A DNA stretch of 64,000 nt. It comes from Prosthecobacter fusiformis. Its GTDB lineage: Bacteria > Verrucomicrobiota > Verrucomicrobiia > Verrucomicrobiales > Verrucomicrobiaceae. The notes under the pieces were generated by a model. The model worked only from the letters and a program-made list of their open reading frames with translations, searched no databases and was not told the origin of the DNA. The DNA lies in contig NZ_SOCA01000007.1 of the NCBI RefSeq assembly GCF_004364345.1, positions 62,001-126,000 of the forward strand, written 5' to 3'. The position numbers and the translations under genes are program-made. Each line of letters begins with the position of its first letter. Within the stretch, counting starts at the first letter, position 1. Shown piece by piece: positions 38,282-46,622 of this stretch.

Positions 38282-38779
38282 TTATTCGGCCGAGTCGTCG
38301 GTATCAGCGGCGCCTGCGTCGGATTCAGCAAGGACGGTCAGCTTCAAGAAGCAGTTCACGTCAGCATGCAGCTTGACAGGGATTTCGAAGGTGCCGGTGC
38401 TCTTGATCGGCTTGTCGAGCTGGATCTGGTGACGGTCGAGCTCCACCTTGGCGGCGCTGTCGGCCACAGCCTTGGCGATGTCCATGTTGGTGATGGAACC
38501 GAAGGCCTTGCCGCCCTGACCAGTCTGAAGGGTCAGTTTGAGCTTCAGTTTCTTCAGCTTGGAGGCGATTTTCTCAGCCTCCTGCAGTTCCTTGGCCTCA
38601 CGCTCAGCGCGGATGGCTTTCAGATGATTGAGGTTGCGAAGATTGCCAGCGCTGGCGTCATAAGCCTTGCCCTGAGGGACGAGGAAATTGCGTGCAAAAC
38701 CACGCTTCACATGCACGACATCAGCTTCAGCGCCGAGGCCTTGAATCTTCTCTTTGAGTATTACTTGAACGTTTGCCAT
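38282..38779 (-). CDS. rplI: 50S ribosomal protein L9
   Basis: A 165-residue bL9. The N-terminal domain (ANVQVILKEKIQGLG with the RGFARNFLVPQG motif) binds 23S rRNA, a long charged helix links it to the C-terminal domain (KAFGSITNMDIAKAV), and an acidic tail is added at the end. The ATG at 38779 has a good ribosome-binding site (GGGAGG nine bases upstream). It is a single gene here, not in the usual rpsF-rpsR-rplI operon, with its own terminator. Confidence 0.95.
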   Translation of the reverse strand: MANVQVILKEKIQGLGAEADVVHVKRGFARNFLVPQGKAYDASAGNLRNLNHLKAIRAEREAKELQEAEKIASKLKKLKLKLTLQTGQGGKAFGSITNMDIAKAVADSAAKVELDRHQIQLDKPIKSTGTFEIPVKLHADVNCFLKLTVLAESDAGAADTDDSAE

Positions 38780-38854
38780 AAAGTGAGCCCTCCCAGGGAA
38801 AGGGGGGCGATTGTACACGCTGAGACTCCCCTGTCAAACGTTGAGACTAGTTTT

Positions 38855-39925
38855 TCACAATGACTCGCGTTTGAGAAATTCCGGCATGACCTTGGTATCC
38901 CCCTTAACTCCCGGCTGCCGGACCAGTCTGTAGATGCGTTTGGCGAAGGTTCCTGCCGTGACGCTGTAGCGGGCGATCTGTGGCAGCGTCTCATCCAGGA
39001 AGACGTCGTCATCCCGGCAGATGAGCGCCACATCCTGGGGGATGCGCAGGCTGCGCTGGAGCAATCCGGTGCAGATGGTGAGTGCGCTGGAGGTGCGCGC
39101 GATGAGCAGGGCCTGCGGGCGTTGGCGGGCGGAGAGGAGGCGGTCCAGGGCTTTTAACAGGCCTTCCCGGCTGCCATCGTGCCTCTGGATGAGTCCGGTC
39201 ACCCCGCGGGCAGCGGCAGCTTGCAGGCCTTCCTGAAAGCCAGCTTCGCTTTCCCGGTCACCGGCATACTGAGGCTCCTGAATGATCAGGGCCAGCCGCT
39301 GATAGCCCCGGGCTGCCATCAGGCCGGCGGCATGGCGGCACACGGCCCGGTGGTCCCGGTCCACGGATGGGAGGGTGAGCCCTTTAAAGACGGAGCCCAC
39401 CACCACACAGGGGATTTGTTTTTGCTCAAACCACTGCTGCATGGCCTCGGTGCTGCGGTAGAGAACCCAGGCGGAGGCAGGGACTGTGGTGGTGAGCGTC
39501 TGCAGCGCCCGCGCGGGATTTTTTCCTCCCGACCAGGCCCGCCCGACGTGGACTTGAAGCAGGTGCCCCTCACTGGCAAGCTGGCTGCGCAGCTCGTCCA
39601 CCCATAGGAGGACGAAGGGGGGCATCGCATGCAGCGGCTCCGGGCTGAGCAGGGCCACGGTCAAAGTCTGCGTCTGTGGCTGGGTGGGCGCGCCAGAGGG
39701 CGGCTGGCTGACGCGCGTGGGTTTTCCCTGAGAGATCGTGACCAACCCCTCCGCAGCAAGTGCTGTGAGGGCTGCCCGAAGCGTGGGGCGGCTGATGTGC
39801 CATTCCTCGCACAGCCTGCGTTCTCCTGGCAATTCATCCTTCCAGCGTCCTGCGGCAATGGCCTCCCGCAGTACACGCAATGTTTCTGCAACCAGGGAGG
39901 AGCGTTGGGGAATGCTGGAGTTCAT
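38855..39925 (-). CDS. GntR-type DNA-binding regulator with LacI-like sensor domain
   Basis: A 356-residue regulator. Residues about 5-75 form a GntR winged helix (LPGERRLCEEWHISRPTLRAAL), and residues about 85-350 form a periplasmic-binding-protein-like LacI/GalR sensor domain, as in AraR-type sugar regulators. It probably represses a sugar or acid catabolic gene. Its start codon lies inside a 53-bp block that is repeated just upstream of the RraA-like aldolase gene, so it was probably once divergent from that gene across a short shared operator region. The effector is unknown. Confidence 0.85.
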   Translation of the reverse strand: MNSSIPQRSSLVAETLRVLREAIAAGRWKDELPGERRLCEEWHISRPTLRAALTALAAEGLVTISQGKPTRVSQPPSGAPTQPQTQTLTVALLSPEPLHAMPPFVLLWVDELRSQLASEGHLLQVHVGRAWSGGKNPARALQTLTTTVPASAWVLYRSTEAMQQWFEQKQIPCVVVGSVFKGLTLPSVDRDHRAVCRHAAGLMAARGYQRLALIIQEPQYAGDRESEAGFQEGLQAAAARGVTGLIQRHDGSREGLLKALDRLLSARQRPQALLIARTSSALTICTGLLQRSLRIPQDVALICRDDDVFLDETLPQIARYSVTAGTFAKRIYRLVRQPGVKGDTKVMPEFLKRESL

Positions 39926-39969
39926 GGCGGTCAGCAAATGTAACCAGTGATACCAGCTCTGCGGCAAGC
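39917..39969. repeat. 53-bp direct repeat, copy 1
   Basis: This matches 40626-40678 at 50 of 53 positions in the same orientation. It includes the start codon of the GntR/LacI regulator and a partly symmetric GTAAC-CAGT-GATAC core that could be its operator. The two copies enclose a ParE-type toxin-antitoxin module. Confidence 0.85.
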
Positions 39970-40022
39970 TATATCCTCAGAAGAAATACATTCTTCGGCT
40001 ATGAATCGGTGCGTCTGTTATT

Positions 40023-40340
40023 TCAAAGCGGATGGATTTTGTTGAAGCGATCTTCCCAATATCCCTCTCCACGCCGCTCGTGTGCGATGGCAATGATTTC
40101 TACCGTATCAAGGTCAGACGGAAGACGTCTGTTAACAATCCAGTGAGACTGGCGATGAATCTTCCTCCGCAGGGTGCCGTGGCGGCCTCTGATGTTCGAG
40201 TCAGGATGTTTCAGAATATAATCAATCGTGGCTTCCACTCGTTCGATGAACAGGCGGCTGTTTTGCTCGGATGTTTCAGCGATGTAAGCGGCTGCCTCCC
40301 GGTATTCTTCCAGGGCCTGCTTTTGGAAAACGAATTTCAT
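40023..40340 (-). CDS. ParE/RelE-family toxin
   Basis: A 105-residue protein with the ParE/RelE fold pattern: helices at the N-terminus (QALEEYREAAAYIAE), then a strand-rich basic half (RGRHGTLRRKIHRQSHW and VEIIAIAHERRGEGYW). ParE toxins poison gyrase and RelE toxins cut mRNA; which applies cannot be read here. Its ATG overlaps the TGA of the antitoxin gene by four bases, so the pair is translated together. The module sits between two direct repeats. Confidence 0.85.
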   Translation of the reverse strand: MKFVFQKQALEEYREAAAYIAETSEQNSRLFIERVEATIDYILKHPDSNIRGRHGTLRRKIHRQSHWIVNRRLPSDLDTVEIIAIAHERRGEGYWEDRFNKIHPL

Positions 40341-40585
40341 CCCGCCTTCGGCAATCCAAATTCGGCACGGATTTGTTCCAAGGCAGCATGACCAGGAATG
40401 TGTTCGGCATGACCTGCATCACTTGCTGCTACCCGTAGTCCGATTTCCTCCCAAGTGGACTCTGAAAAAACGGTGTCTTCCTTCGTCTGGACAGTGTCCC
40501 AAAGCCGTTCCGCCAGATCCCGTCGCGAATCGGCATCCAAGGCCATGGCAGCCGCAAAAACTTGGTTGATGGATTCCGTCATCAT
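40337..40585 (-). CDS. Addiction-module antitoxin (TIGR02574 family)
   Basis: An 82-residue (or 81, from the second ATG) protein of the addiction-module-component family that pairs with ParE/RelE toxins. The N-terminal half (SINQVFAAAMALDADSRRDLAERLWDTV) is helical and the C-terminal part (STWEEIGLRVAAS) would wrap the toxin. The stop overlaps the toxin start. A promoter-like pair just upstream suggests autoregulated expression. Confidence 0.8.
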   Translation of the reverse strand: MMTESINQVFAAAMALDADSRRDLAERLWDTVQTKEDTVFSESTWEEIGLRVAASDAGHAEHIPGHAALEQIRAEFGLPKAG

Positions 40586-40592
40586 GAGGTTA

Positions 40593-40620
40593 ATTTTATC
40601 CTACTTAAGGTTTAATTCAA
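40593..40620 (-). promoter_or_regulatory. Candidate promoter of the ParE module
   Basis: On the minus strand, TTGAAT (40620-40615) and TAAAAT (40598-40593) are separated by 16 bp. The expected start of transcription falls almost at the antitoxin ATG codons (40585 and 40582), so the message may be leaderless or nearly so. Confidence 0.4.
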
Positions 40621-40625
40621 GGTGA

Positions 40626-40678
40626 GGAGTTCATAGCGGTCAGCAAATGTAACCAGTGATACCTGTTCTGCGGCAAGC
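40626..40678. repeat. 53-bp direct repeat, copy 2
   Basis: Second copy of 39917-39969 (50 of 53 identical). It contains a remnant of the regulator's start codon (CAT at 40632-40634) that leads nowhere: read on the minus strand it meets a stop after five codons. It ends five bases before the ATG of the RraA-like gene. Confidence 0.85.
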
Positions 40679-40683
40679 GTTAA

Positions 40684-41451
40684 ATGCGCTCCATTCACTT
40701 CACCATGCCGATCTCACACTCCGAAGTCCTTCAACTCAAACGCTGGAACACACCCACCATCTACAATGGCTGGGAGCAGGTCACCAAGGGGGATATTGCT
40801 GCGGATGCTTTTAATCTGGAGGAAACCCGGGATTTCATGCCCCAGATGGGGCCGATGGTGGGGTATGCGGTGACAGTCGTCGTTCAACCTTCTGACAAAA
40901 GCCATCGCGAAGCCAATCCCGATGCCTGGAATGAATACCGCCGTTATGTCGCCAGCATTCCTGGTCCGAAAATCGTCGTCGTTCAGGATCTGGATAAGCC
41001 CCGCGTCATCGGTGCTTTTTGGGGCGAGGTGAACAGCAACATGCACCGGGCACTGGGCTGTGTCGGCAGCATTGTTGATGGGGCCATTCGTGATGTGGAT
41101 GAAATGACGAATGCGGGGTTCAAGGCCCTGGCCCGTCGATTCTGCGTCGGCCACGCTCATGTGCATCCTGTACGCTGGGGCTGTGAAGTGGAAGTCTTTG
41201 GACGGACCATTCAGCCAGGACAGCTCATCCATGCGGACAAGCACGGCTTTCTGGCCGTCCCATTGGGCGAAGAGGAGGGGCTGCTGGAGGCTTCCCGCTT
41301 CATGGATACCAACGAATGCGAAACTGTCATCCCTGCCGCACGTAGCAGCGTTGGTCTGCCGCTGGAGCAGGTCATCGACAACCTCAGCGCTGCGGGCAAG
41401 CAGTTTGGTGAAAACGTCCGTCAGAAATTCCGTCGCGAGGGCGAGTGGTAA
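40684..41451 (+). CDS. RraA-like aldolase family protein
   Basis: A 255-residue protein of the RraA/4-hydroxy-4-methyl-2-oxoglutarate aldolase family. The conserved DGAIRDVDE segment and a later HADKHG segment are present. Members cleave 2-keto-acids such as oxaloacetate or hydroxymethyl-oxoglutarate using a divalent metal, or bind RNase E. A catabolic aldolase role is likelier here, because it seems to have been divergent from a sugar-type regulator before the ParE module arrived. The ATG at 40684 or at 40705 could start it. Confidence 0.8.
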   Translation: MRSIHFTMPISHSEVLQLKRWNTPTIYNGWEQVTKGDIAADAFNLEETRDFMPQMGPMVGYAVTVVVQPSDKSHREANPDAWNEYRRYVASIPGPKIVVVQDLDKPRVIGAFWGEVNSNMHRALGCVGSIVDGAIRDVDEMTNAGFKALARRFCVGHAHVHPVRWGCEVEVFGRTIQPGQLIHADKHGFLAVPLGEEEGLLEASRFMDTNECETVIPAARSSVGLPLEQVIDNLSAAGKQFGENVRQKFRREGEW

Positions 41452-41600
41452 TCCAAAGACTTTTTCTAATTAAACCATGGCGATGCACGTCCTCGCATCT
41501 GATTGCCATCAATCTTCATCCTTGTCTTGTTCCTGGGGACGGTCCTTCCGGGGGGAAAGAACGAGACCGCGAGCCAGGCAAGGATGAAATAGGGGCAGTC

Positions 41601-42221
41601 TCAGGCCGTCGCCGTTGCCCAGCGCATGGCAGGCATGGAGCGCACCTTGGCCTCTGCATTGAAGGCAACCAAAAGAACGGCGCTGAAGCCGAGATCGCTC
41701 AGCAGTGAATTGCGCAAAAAGGTCCAGGTGGGCGGAAAGCCGGGCAGACCGGTCGTGAGCGCCTGAACGAGACCAGCCAGATCCTTGGCGTAATATGGTT
41801 TCACCCACCAGCAGAGGACATTGGTGACCACATAGAAAACAATGCCGCAAGTAACCACCCCGAGAAGGGACTGAAGGATGCCCGCCTTGCCGCGCATCTG
41901 GTTGGCTGTCCACGCGGCTGCGGCATAGAGGCCATAGGTCAAAAAGACTTCAGCCCGCCCATCGGCCAATGTCCAAAGCTGGGCTCCCATGGCTGCGAAA
42001 TCAATGGCGATGAGCATCACTGGCCAGGCCCACCAGGGCAGGCTGCCGCGGGGGAAGACCAGCGTACCCGTGAAGGCCAGGGCCATCCATGGGGCGAAGT
42101 TTGGCAGCAGCGTCATGCCTTCGGAGGCCAGCTTCATCCATCGCAGTCCCAGGGCCAGCAGGACGAGAATGAGGGGCACCCAAAGCAATGGGGCCGAGGA
42201 AGGGCGGGAGTCAGACTTCAT
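41601..42221 (-). CDS. DUF6580-like integral membrane protein
   Basis: A 206-residue protein with about six hydrophobic segments (for example LLWVPLILVLLALGLRW near the start and LLGVVTCGIVFYVVTNVLCWW in the second half). This fits the DUF6580 family, which has no known function. The ATG at 42221 is chosen because it gives a short charged start before the first helix. It is downstream of, and on the same strand as, the E2 gene, 63 bp away. Confidence 0.7.
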   Translation of the reverse strand: MKSDSRPSSAPLLWVPLILVLLALGLRWMKLASEGMTLLPNFAPWMALAFTGTLVFPRGSLPWWAWPVMLIAIDFAAMGAQLWTLADGRAEVFLTYGLYAAAAWTANQMRGKAGILQSLLGVVTCGIVFYVVTNVLCWWVKPYYAKDLAGLVQALTTGLPGFPPTWTFLRNSLLSDLGFSAVLLVAFNAEAKVRSMPAMRWATATA

Positions 42222-42284
42222 GAAAGTGGAGAATAAAGGCACTTACGCCCGGTGCAACAAGCGTGATGGGTAACAAATGCAGGC

Positions 42285-43517
42285 TTACAGTTTCTCCGGT
42301 TCCTGCAAAAGCTGGGCGACACGGGACAGCAAACGCCCTGCGCCACCTCCATCCAGGATGCGGTGGTCGAAGCTCAGGGTCAGTTCCGCCTCAGTCACGG
42401 GGATGAATTGCTTCACCTCCTCACTCCAGCGGGGCACCTTGCTACCGGCACCGAGACCCAGCACCAGGTTTTGTTCTGGCAGCGGGATGGGCGTGGCCCA
42501 GACGATGCCGAAGGTGCCAAAGTTGGTCACGGTGGCGATGCCGGGACGGTTCACATCCATAGGCAGGCGGCGGGCGCGGGCCTGCTCCACCAGCTTATTA
42601 TAGGTGGGCACCAATTGCACCAGCGGCGTTTTTTCTACTTCGCGCAGAACGGGTACCAGCACTCCATCCTCCACCTCCACGGCAAAGCCGATGTCGATCG
42701 CCCGCGGATGCACGATGCGGCTGCCGATAAGACGACCGGCGACGGCGGTGTTTTCCGCCAGTGCCAGCGCGAGGGCGCGGATGATGTAAAGGGCGGGACC
42801 GGGCTTTGGATTGGCGCGTTTACGATGGGAAAGAATGGCGTCCAGGATCACTGGGCTGCCCACGGTGGCCAGAGGGCGGCTCCAACTGCGGCGCATGGAA
42901 TCCGCCACCGCGATGCGCATCGGCGAGGCCGGCGTCAGGCGGTGCTGCTCCAGGCCACGAAGGAAATTTTCAAAGTCCTCCACCGTTACTCGTCCACCGG
43001 CCCCGGTGCCGGCGATCCCTGCCAGATCGGAGGCATTCAGCCCCAGTTCATTCATCCGGGCACGCATCCGTGGGGAGATGTAGCTGGCCCCGGTAGCTCC
43101 GGCTGGGACGGGCAGCGCACCGCCCACCACAGGCTCCACCTTCGGCTGGTAGCCCGTGATGTTGTCTTCTTCATTAAACTGGAAATGCAGGGAGTCTGCG
43201 CTCGCTGTATTATTGGGCTGGGTCTGCGCAGGCGGCGGTGGCGAGTCCGTGAAGCCCATGGAAAGGGCGTCTTCATCCGATACATCAAACGATGCGAGAT
43301 TGGACCCCACCGCATAGCTTTTCTGCACTTGTGCGGTGATGCCAGAGACATGGCCTGCGCAGGGAGAGCTGACGGCCATCGTGGCTTTGTTGGTCTCCAC
43401 TTCAAAGATGTCGGTGCCCGCCTCGATCTGCTGTCCGGGTTCAATGAGAATGCGGACGATGGTGGCCTCGGCGATGGACTCGCCCAACTGGGGCATCAGG
43501 ATTGGAATGGTCGGCAT
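42285..43517 (-). CDS. Dihydrolipoamide acyltransferase (E2) of a 2-oxo acid dehydrogenase complex
   Basis: A 410-residue E2. A lipoyl domain at about 1-78 carries the lipoylated lysine K44 (ETNKAT), followed by a flexible Pro/Gln-rich linker, a peripheral-subunit binding domain at about 140-185 (ISPRMRARMNELG) and a catalytic domain at about 200-410 with the active-site motif HRILDG (H385, D389). It transfers acetyl or another acyl group to CoA in a pyruvate or branched-chain dehydrogenase complex. The partner E1 and E3 genes are not adjacent, so the exact complex is open. The ATG at 43517 is the natural start. Confidence 0.92.
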   Translation of the reverse strand: MPTIPILMPQLGESIAEATIVRILIEPGQQIEAGTDIFEVETNKATMAVSSPCAGHVSGITAQVQKSYAVGSNLASFDVSDEDALSMGFTDSPPPPAQTQPNNTASADSLHFQFNEEDNITGYQPKVEPVVGGALPVPAGATGASYISPRMRARMNELGLNASDLAGIAGTGAGGRVTVEDFENFLRGLEQHRLTPASPMRIAVADSMRRSWSRPLATVGSPVILDAILSHRKRANPKPGPALYIIRALALALAENTAVAGRLIGSRIVHPRAIDIGFAVEVEDGVLVPVLREVEKTPLVQLVPTYNKLVEQARARRLPMDVNRPGIATVTNFGTFGIVWATPIPLPEQNLVLGLGAGSKVPRWSEEVKQFIPVTEAELTLSFDHRILDGGGAGRLLSRVAQLLQEPEKL

Positions 43518-43838
43518 GAGGAAGGGTGAAAGGCAGGTCGCAAGATGGAAGCAGGCAGTCATCCGTCAAGGCAGCGTGAAACGCAGGACACATCTTTCCA
43601 ACGTGCCAGCCTGCTGGCGGACCTGTGCAAAAGCTGGCACAGCATCCCCGAAATCAAAGGCCGAATCCATCCCTCGGCGCAACTTGTCTGGGGGTGGAAT
43701 TGCTGCCTATGAGTCAACCGGTGCGCCATGCCATCCGATGAATCGTTACATAACCGTGCCTTTCTCCATTTGACGTTCTCTATGGCGCGGGCTAAAAAGC
43801 CCGAACGTTCCGCGCTAACGCGGGTCTAAGCCGACTCT
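43518..43838. promoter_or_regulatory. Divergent spacer with two small hairpins
   Basis: A 321-bp spacer between the E2 gene and the secreted hypothetical. It holds two perfect small hairpins near its right end: CGGGCT-AAAA-AGCCCG (43788-43803) and CCGCG-CTAA-CGCGG (43810-43823), separated by AACGTT. No T-run follows, and they lie only 16-50 bases before the next ATG. They may be a dispersed repeat or a leader structure. No gene is seen in this spacer. Confidence 0.4.
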
Positions 43839-44456
43839 ATGTATTCTGCCCTTCCTTTGTTCCGCCTTTCCCTGGCTCTCAGCTTTCTGGCTCTCACCAG
43901 TTCATCCTGGAGTGCCCAGCTACCGCTTGACCACCCATGTGCCACCATGGTGAAGAAGTATCTCGAAAGCGTGGTCGCACAGGATTGGAAGACCGCTTCC
44001 GTCATGCTGCTGCCTAGCTCCCTGGAGCGTAAGCAGAAGGAAACCATCGCCATCATCAAGACTGCCCCGACCATGACGGAAGAGGCACAGATGCTGGAGC
44101 GCTTTGGTGTCAAAGAAATCCGCGACCTGGAAGTCCTCACTCCCCAGGAGTTCTACATCACGGACCGCACTGCCTGGCATAAGCGTGTGAATGCAGCTCC
44201 AGAAGTGACCAAGAAGAAGCAGGACACTTTGAAAATCGACGTTCTCGGCGTGGTGGAAGAAAAGGACAAGGAATACGTCCACGCCACCGTCCGCACTTCC
44301 CAGGAAACTCTCACGGATCGTATTGAAGAACTCTTCCTCATCTCCTTCGTCAAAGAGGGCGACAAGTGGCTCATCTGGCCTGAAATGAAAGATCGTCCGA
44401 TCATCACGCCTCTCGATGGCGCGAAGAAAGAAGACGGCGAAAAGAAGAGCAAGTAA
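43839..44456 (+). CDS. Secreted hypothetical protein
   Basis: A 205-residue protein with a signal peptide (about 1-26, ending SSWSA). The remainder looks like a small alpha/beta fold that may be NTF2-like: a helix (HPCATMVKKYLESVVAQDW) followed by strands that end in WLIWPEM. A highly charged Lys/Glu tail closes it. No catalytic motif is seen and the function is unknown. A terminator follows. Confidence 0.7.
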   Translation: MYSALPLFRLSLALSFLALTSSSWSAQLPLDHPCATMVKKYLESVVAQDWKTASVMLLPSSLERKQKETIAIIKTAPTMTEEAQMLERFGVKEIRDLEVLTPQEFYITDRTAWHKRVNAAPEVTKKKQDTLKIDVLGVVEEKDKEYVHATVRTSQETLTDRIEELFLISFVKEGDKWLIWPEMKDRPIITPLDGAKKEDGEKKSK

Positions 44457-44510
44457 TCGACAAAGCAGGCCGGGTCCCGGGCACCGGGAACTCTGGCTGA
44501 CTCATGTTTG

Positions 44511-44540
44511 ACGGGCCTGATATCCATGCAGGCCCGTTTT
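44511..44540 (+). terminator. Intrinsic terminator before mnmE
   Basis: A 9-bp stem (ACGGGCCTG at 44511-44519, CAGGCCCGT at 44529-44537) followed by a short T-run. It closes the transcript of the secreted hypothetical and lies 49 bp before the mnmE start. Confidence 0.7.
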
Positions 44541-44588
44541 CATGTACAGCAGACGCCACCGCCCTCGGCACCTATATCATCCCTCGCT

Positions 44589-45935
44589 ATGCTTCACGAT
44601 ACGATCGCAGCCATTTCGACCGCCATCGGGGAGGCGGCCATCAGTGTCGTCCGTGTCTCCGGCCCCCAGGCTCTTTCCGTCGCGCAGACTGTCTTTCAGG
44701 CAGCGAAGCCTTTGACTGAGCTGAAACCCCGGCAGGCTTATTTGGTCAACGCTCTGGATAGTGATGGCGGCCGTTTAGACCAGGGCCTGCTGCTTCTTTT
44801 CCGCGCACCGGCCAGTTACACGGGGGAGGATGTGGTGGAATTTCATGGGCACGGGGGGCTGCTGGTCACCCAAAAATTGCTGGAGTCTCTGCTGGCTGCC
44901 GGTGCCCGCTCGGCTGAGCCGGGAGAATTTACCCAGCGTGCCTTCCTGAATGGGAAGATGGACCTCACCCAGGCGGAGGCCGTGATGGACCTCATTCATG
45001 CCCAGAGTACCCTGGCCCTTAAAGCCGCGCATGAGCAGCTCGGCGGAGCCATTGGGAAAGAGGCTGCCGCTTTGCGCGAAGAATTGCTGCCCGTGCTCGC
45101 CCATGTGGAGGCGTACATTGATTTCCCTGAAGAAGACATTTCTCCAGATACGGGGGCTGCCCTTGTCGCAAAAATGGATCTAGTTTTGGCGCGCACCCGC
45201 CGCCTCATTGATACCAGTGAGCAGGGGCGCATCCTCCGTCATGGTGCCCGCACCGTCATCTGCGGCGAGCCGAACGTAGGTAAGTCCAGCCTGCTAAACT
45301 TATTGTTAGGTTTTGAGCGTGCCATCGTCAGCCCCACCGCAGGCACCACCCGTGATACCATTGAAGAGATCATCCAGGTCCACGGCATCCCTCTCCGCCT
45401 CGTGGATACTGCGGGTCTTCGTGCCAGCACCGATGATATCGAGCGTGTCGGTATTGAGCGAACCCAACGTGAACTGGAACGTGCGGACCTCATCCTCGAA
45501 GTGGTGGATGGCAGCCTGCCTCCCGCCAGCTCTCAGCGTGTGGCCCTCCCGCCTGAAGTTGAGTCCCGCCGCATCCTCATTTTAAACAAGGCCGATCAGG
45601 GGCAGCATCCCGGGTGGAAGGATGGAGTCGCTCTTTCCTGCCTGGACAATACCGGCGTGGAGGCTCTCCGGGATGCAATCCGCGCCGTCATCATGAGTGC
45701 AGGCACCCTTCAGGCGGATCATCCCATCGCCATCAATGCCCGGCATAAAGCCTGTTTTGATCGTATCGCCATCCAAGTCCAGGCCGCCCGCACCGCCCTC
45801 ATGGACGGTGCTGCGCCAGAATACGTCGCCCTTGATCTGCGCGAAGCTCTCCAGTCACTGGGGGAAGTTGTCGGTATCGTGGATGTGGAGCAGATCCTCG
45901 ACGTCATCTTCTCTTCCTTCTGCATCGGGAAGTGA
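44589..45935 (+). CDS. mnmE: tRNA uridine-5-carboxymethylaminomethyl modification GTPase MnmE
   Basis: A 448-residue GTPase that, with MnmG, adds a carboxymethylaminomethyl (or aminomethyl) group to U34 of certain tRNAs. An N-terminal folate-binding domain (DTIAAISTAIGEAAISVVR) is followed by a helical domain and an inserted GTPase domain: G1 GEPNVGKSS, G3 DTAG and G4 NKAD. The C-terminal CIGK cysteine is present (C445). I chose the ATG at 44589 because family members start near this point. mnmG is not adjacent. Confidence 0.95.
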   Translation: MLHDTIAAISTAIGEAAISVVRVSGPQALSVAQTVFQAAKPLTELKPRQAYLVNALDSDGGRLDQGLLLLFRAPASYTGEDVVEFHGHGGLLVTQKLLESLLAAGARSAEPGEFTQRAFLNGKMDLTQAEAVMDLIHAQSTLALKAAHEQLGGAIGKEAAALREELLPVLAHVEAYIDFPEEDISPDTGAALVAKMDLVLARTRRLIDTSEQGRILRHGARTVICGEPNVGKSSLLNLLLGFERAIVSPTAGTTRDTIEEIIQVHGIPLRLVDTAGLRASTDDIERVGIERTQRELERADLILEVVDGSLPPASSQRVALPPEVESRRILILNKADQGQHPGWKDGVALSCLDNTGVEALRDAIRAVIMSAGTLQADHPIAINARHKACFDRIAIQVQAARTALMDGAAPEYVALDLREALQSLGEVVGIVDVEQILDVIFSSFCIGK

Positions 45936-45943
45936 GATGTTTT

Positions 45944-46600
45944 TTAGTGGCTTGGAGCTCGTTTGATATCCGCCCTTCTCAAAATGCCATCCAAGGGATA
46001 AGGCGTGGCTTGAAACTGAGGAGTCGTTGCAAAATGGAGCGTGCCTGCATCCTGACCGTCCACATAAAGATAAGCACGTGAACATTCGTAGCAGATCACC
46101 AGATCATGGGTCTTACCGTCCTTCATGACCCGAATGCCGTGCCTGGGGGAAAAGCATCCAGCCACACCTCCTGCCCAATTTTGACCTGCAACATCCAGCG
46201 CCTTGATGACATATCGCAACTTATCCGTCTCCTTCATGTCCAGTTGACCTAGGATAGGATATTCATGAAATTCCTGGCTGGGCGGTACTTTTCTTTGAGG
46301 CTCCGCAGGAGGCCTGGGATGGCTCGCGGCTTTCTTTGCCTCATCAGATCCAGGCAACGGAGCGGGTCTGCTAAACGGGTCGTTGACTTCATCCTGTAGC
46401 CATGGATCTGGATCCAGCGAATAGAGTATCCATTCAGTGGCCTGTAAATAAGGCAGCAGTTGCTCGCTTTTGTATTCATTTCCGAGCTTGGTTTCACTGT
46501 GCCCCGGCAATGTCATCGCGATAAAACCCACCAAGATCAGCCGCCCGATGTTTTTCGTAACCCGGCTGTAAGGACTGCATTCAGTGTGAGTCGAGTCCAT
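45944..46600 (-). CDS. Hypothetical protein with one N-terminal membrane segment
   Basis: A 218-residue protein with a short polar start, a hydrophobic stretch (IGRLILVGFIAMTLPGH) that may be a signal peptide or anchor, a proline-rich middle (PFSRPAPLPG and PRPPAEPQRKVPP), and a C-terminal domain with CYECSRAYLYVDGQ. It is probably exported. No family is recognised. The ATG at 46600 is chosen because the hydrophobic segment follows it. It is convergent with mnmE. Confidence 0.6.
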   Translation of the reverse strand: MDSTHTECSPYSRVTKNIGRLILVGFIAMTLPGHSETKLGNEYKSEQLLPYLQATEWILYSLDPDPWLQDEVNDPFSRPAPLPGSDEAKKAASHPRPPAEPQRKVPPSQEFHEYPILGQLDMKETDKLRYVIKALDVAGQNWAGGVAGCFSPRHGIRVMKDGKTHDLVICYECSRAYLYVDGQDAGTLHFATTPQFQATPYPLDGILRRADIKRAPSH

Positions 46601-46622
46601 GGCGAGAGCAAATGTTAAAGGA

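Noticed and set aside
42363-43529. 388-residue open frame on the plus strand
   Set aside because: Antisense to the E2 acyltransferase gene, which has lipoyl and HRILDG motifs.
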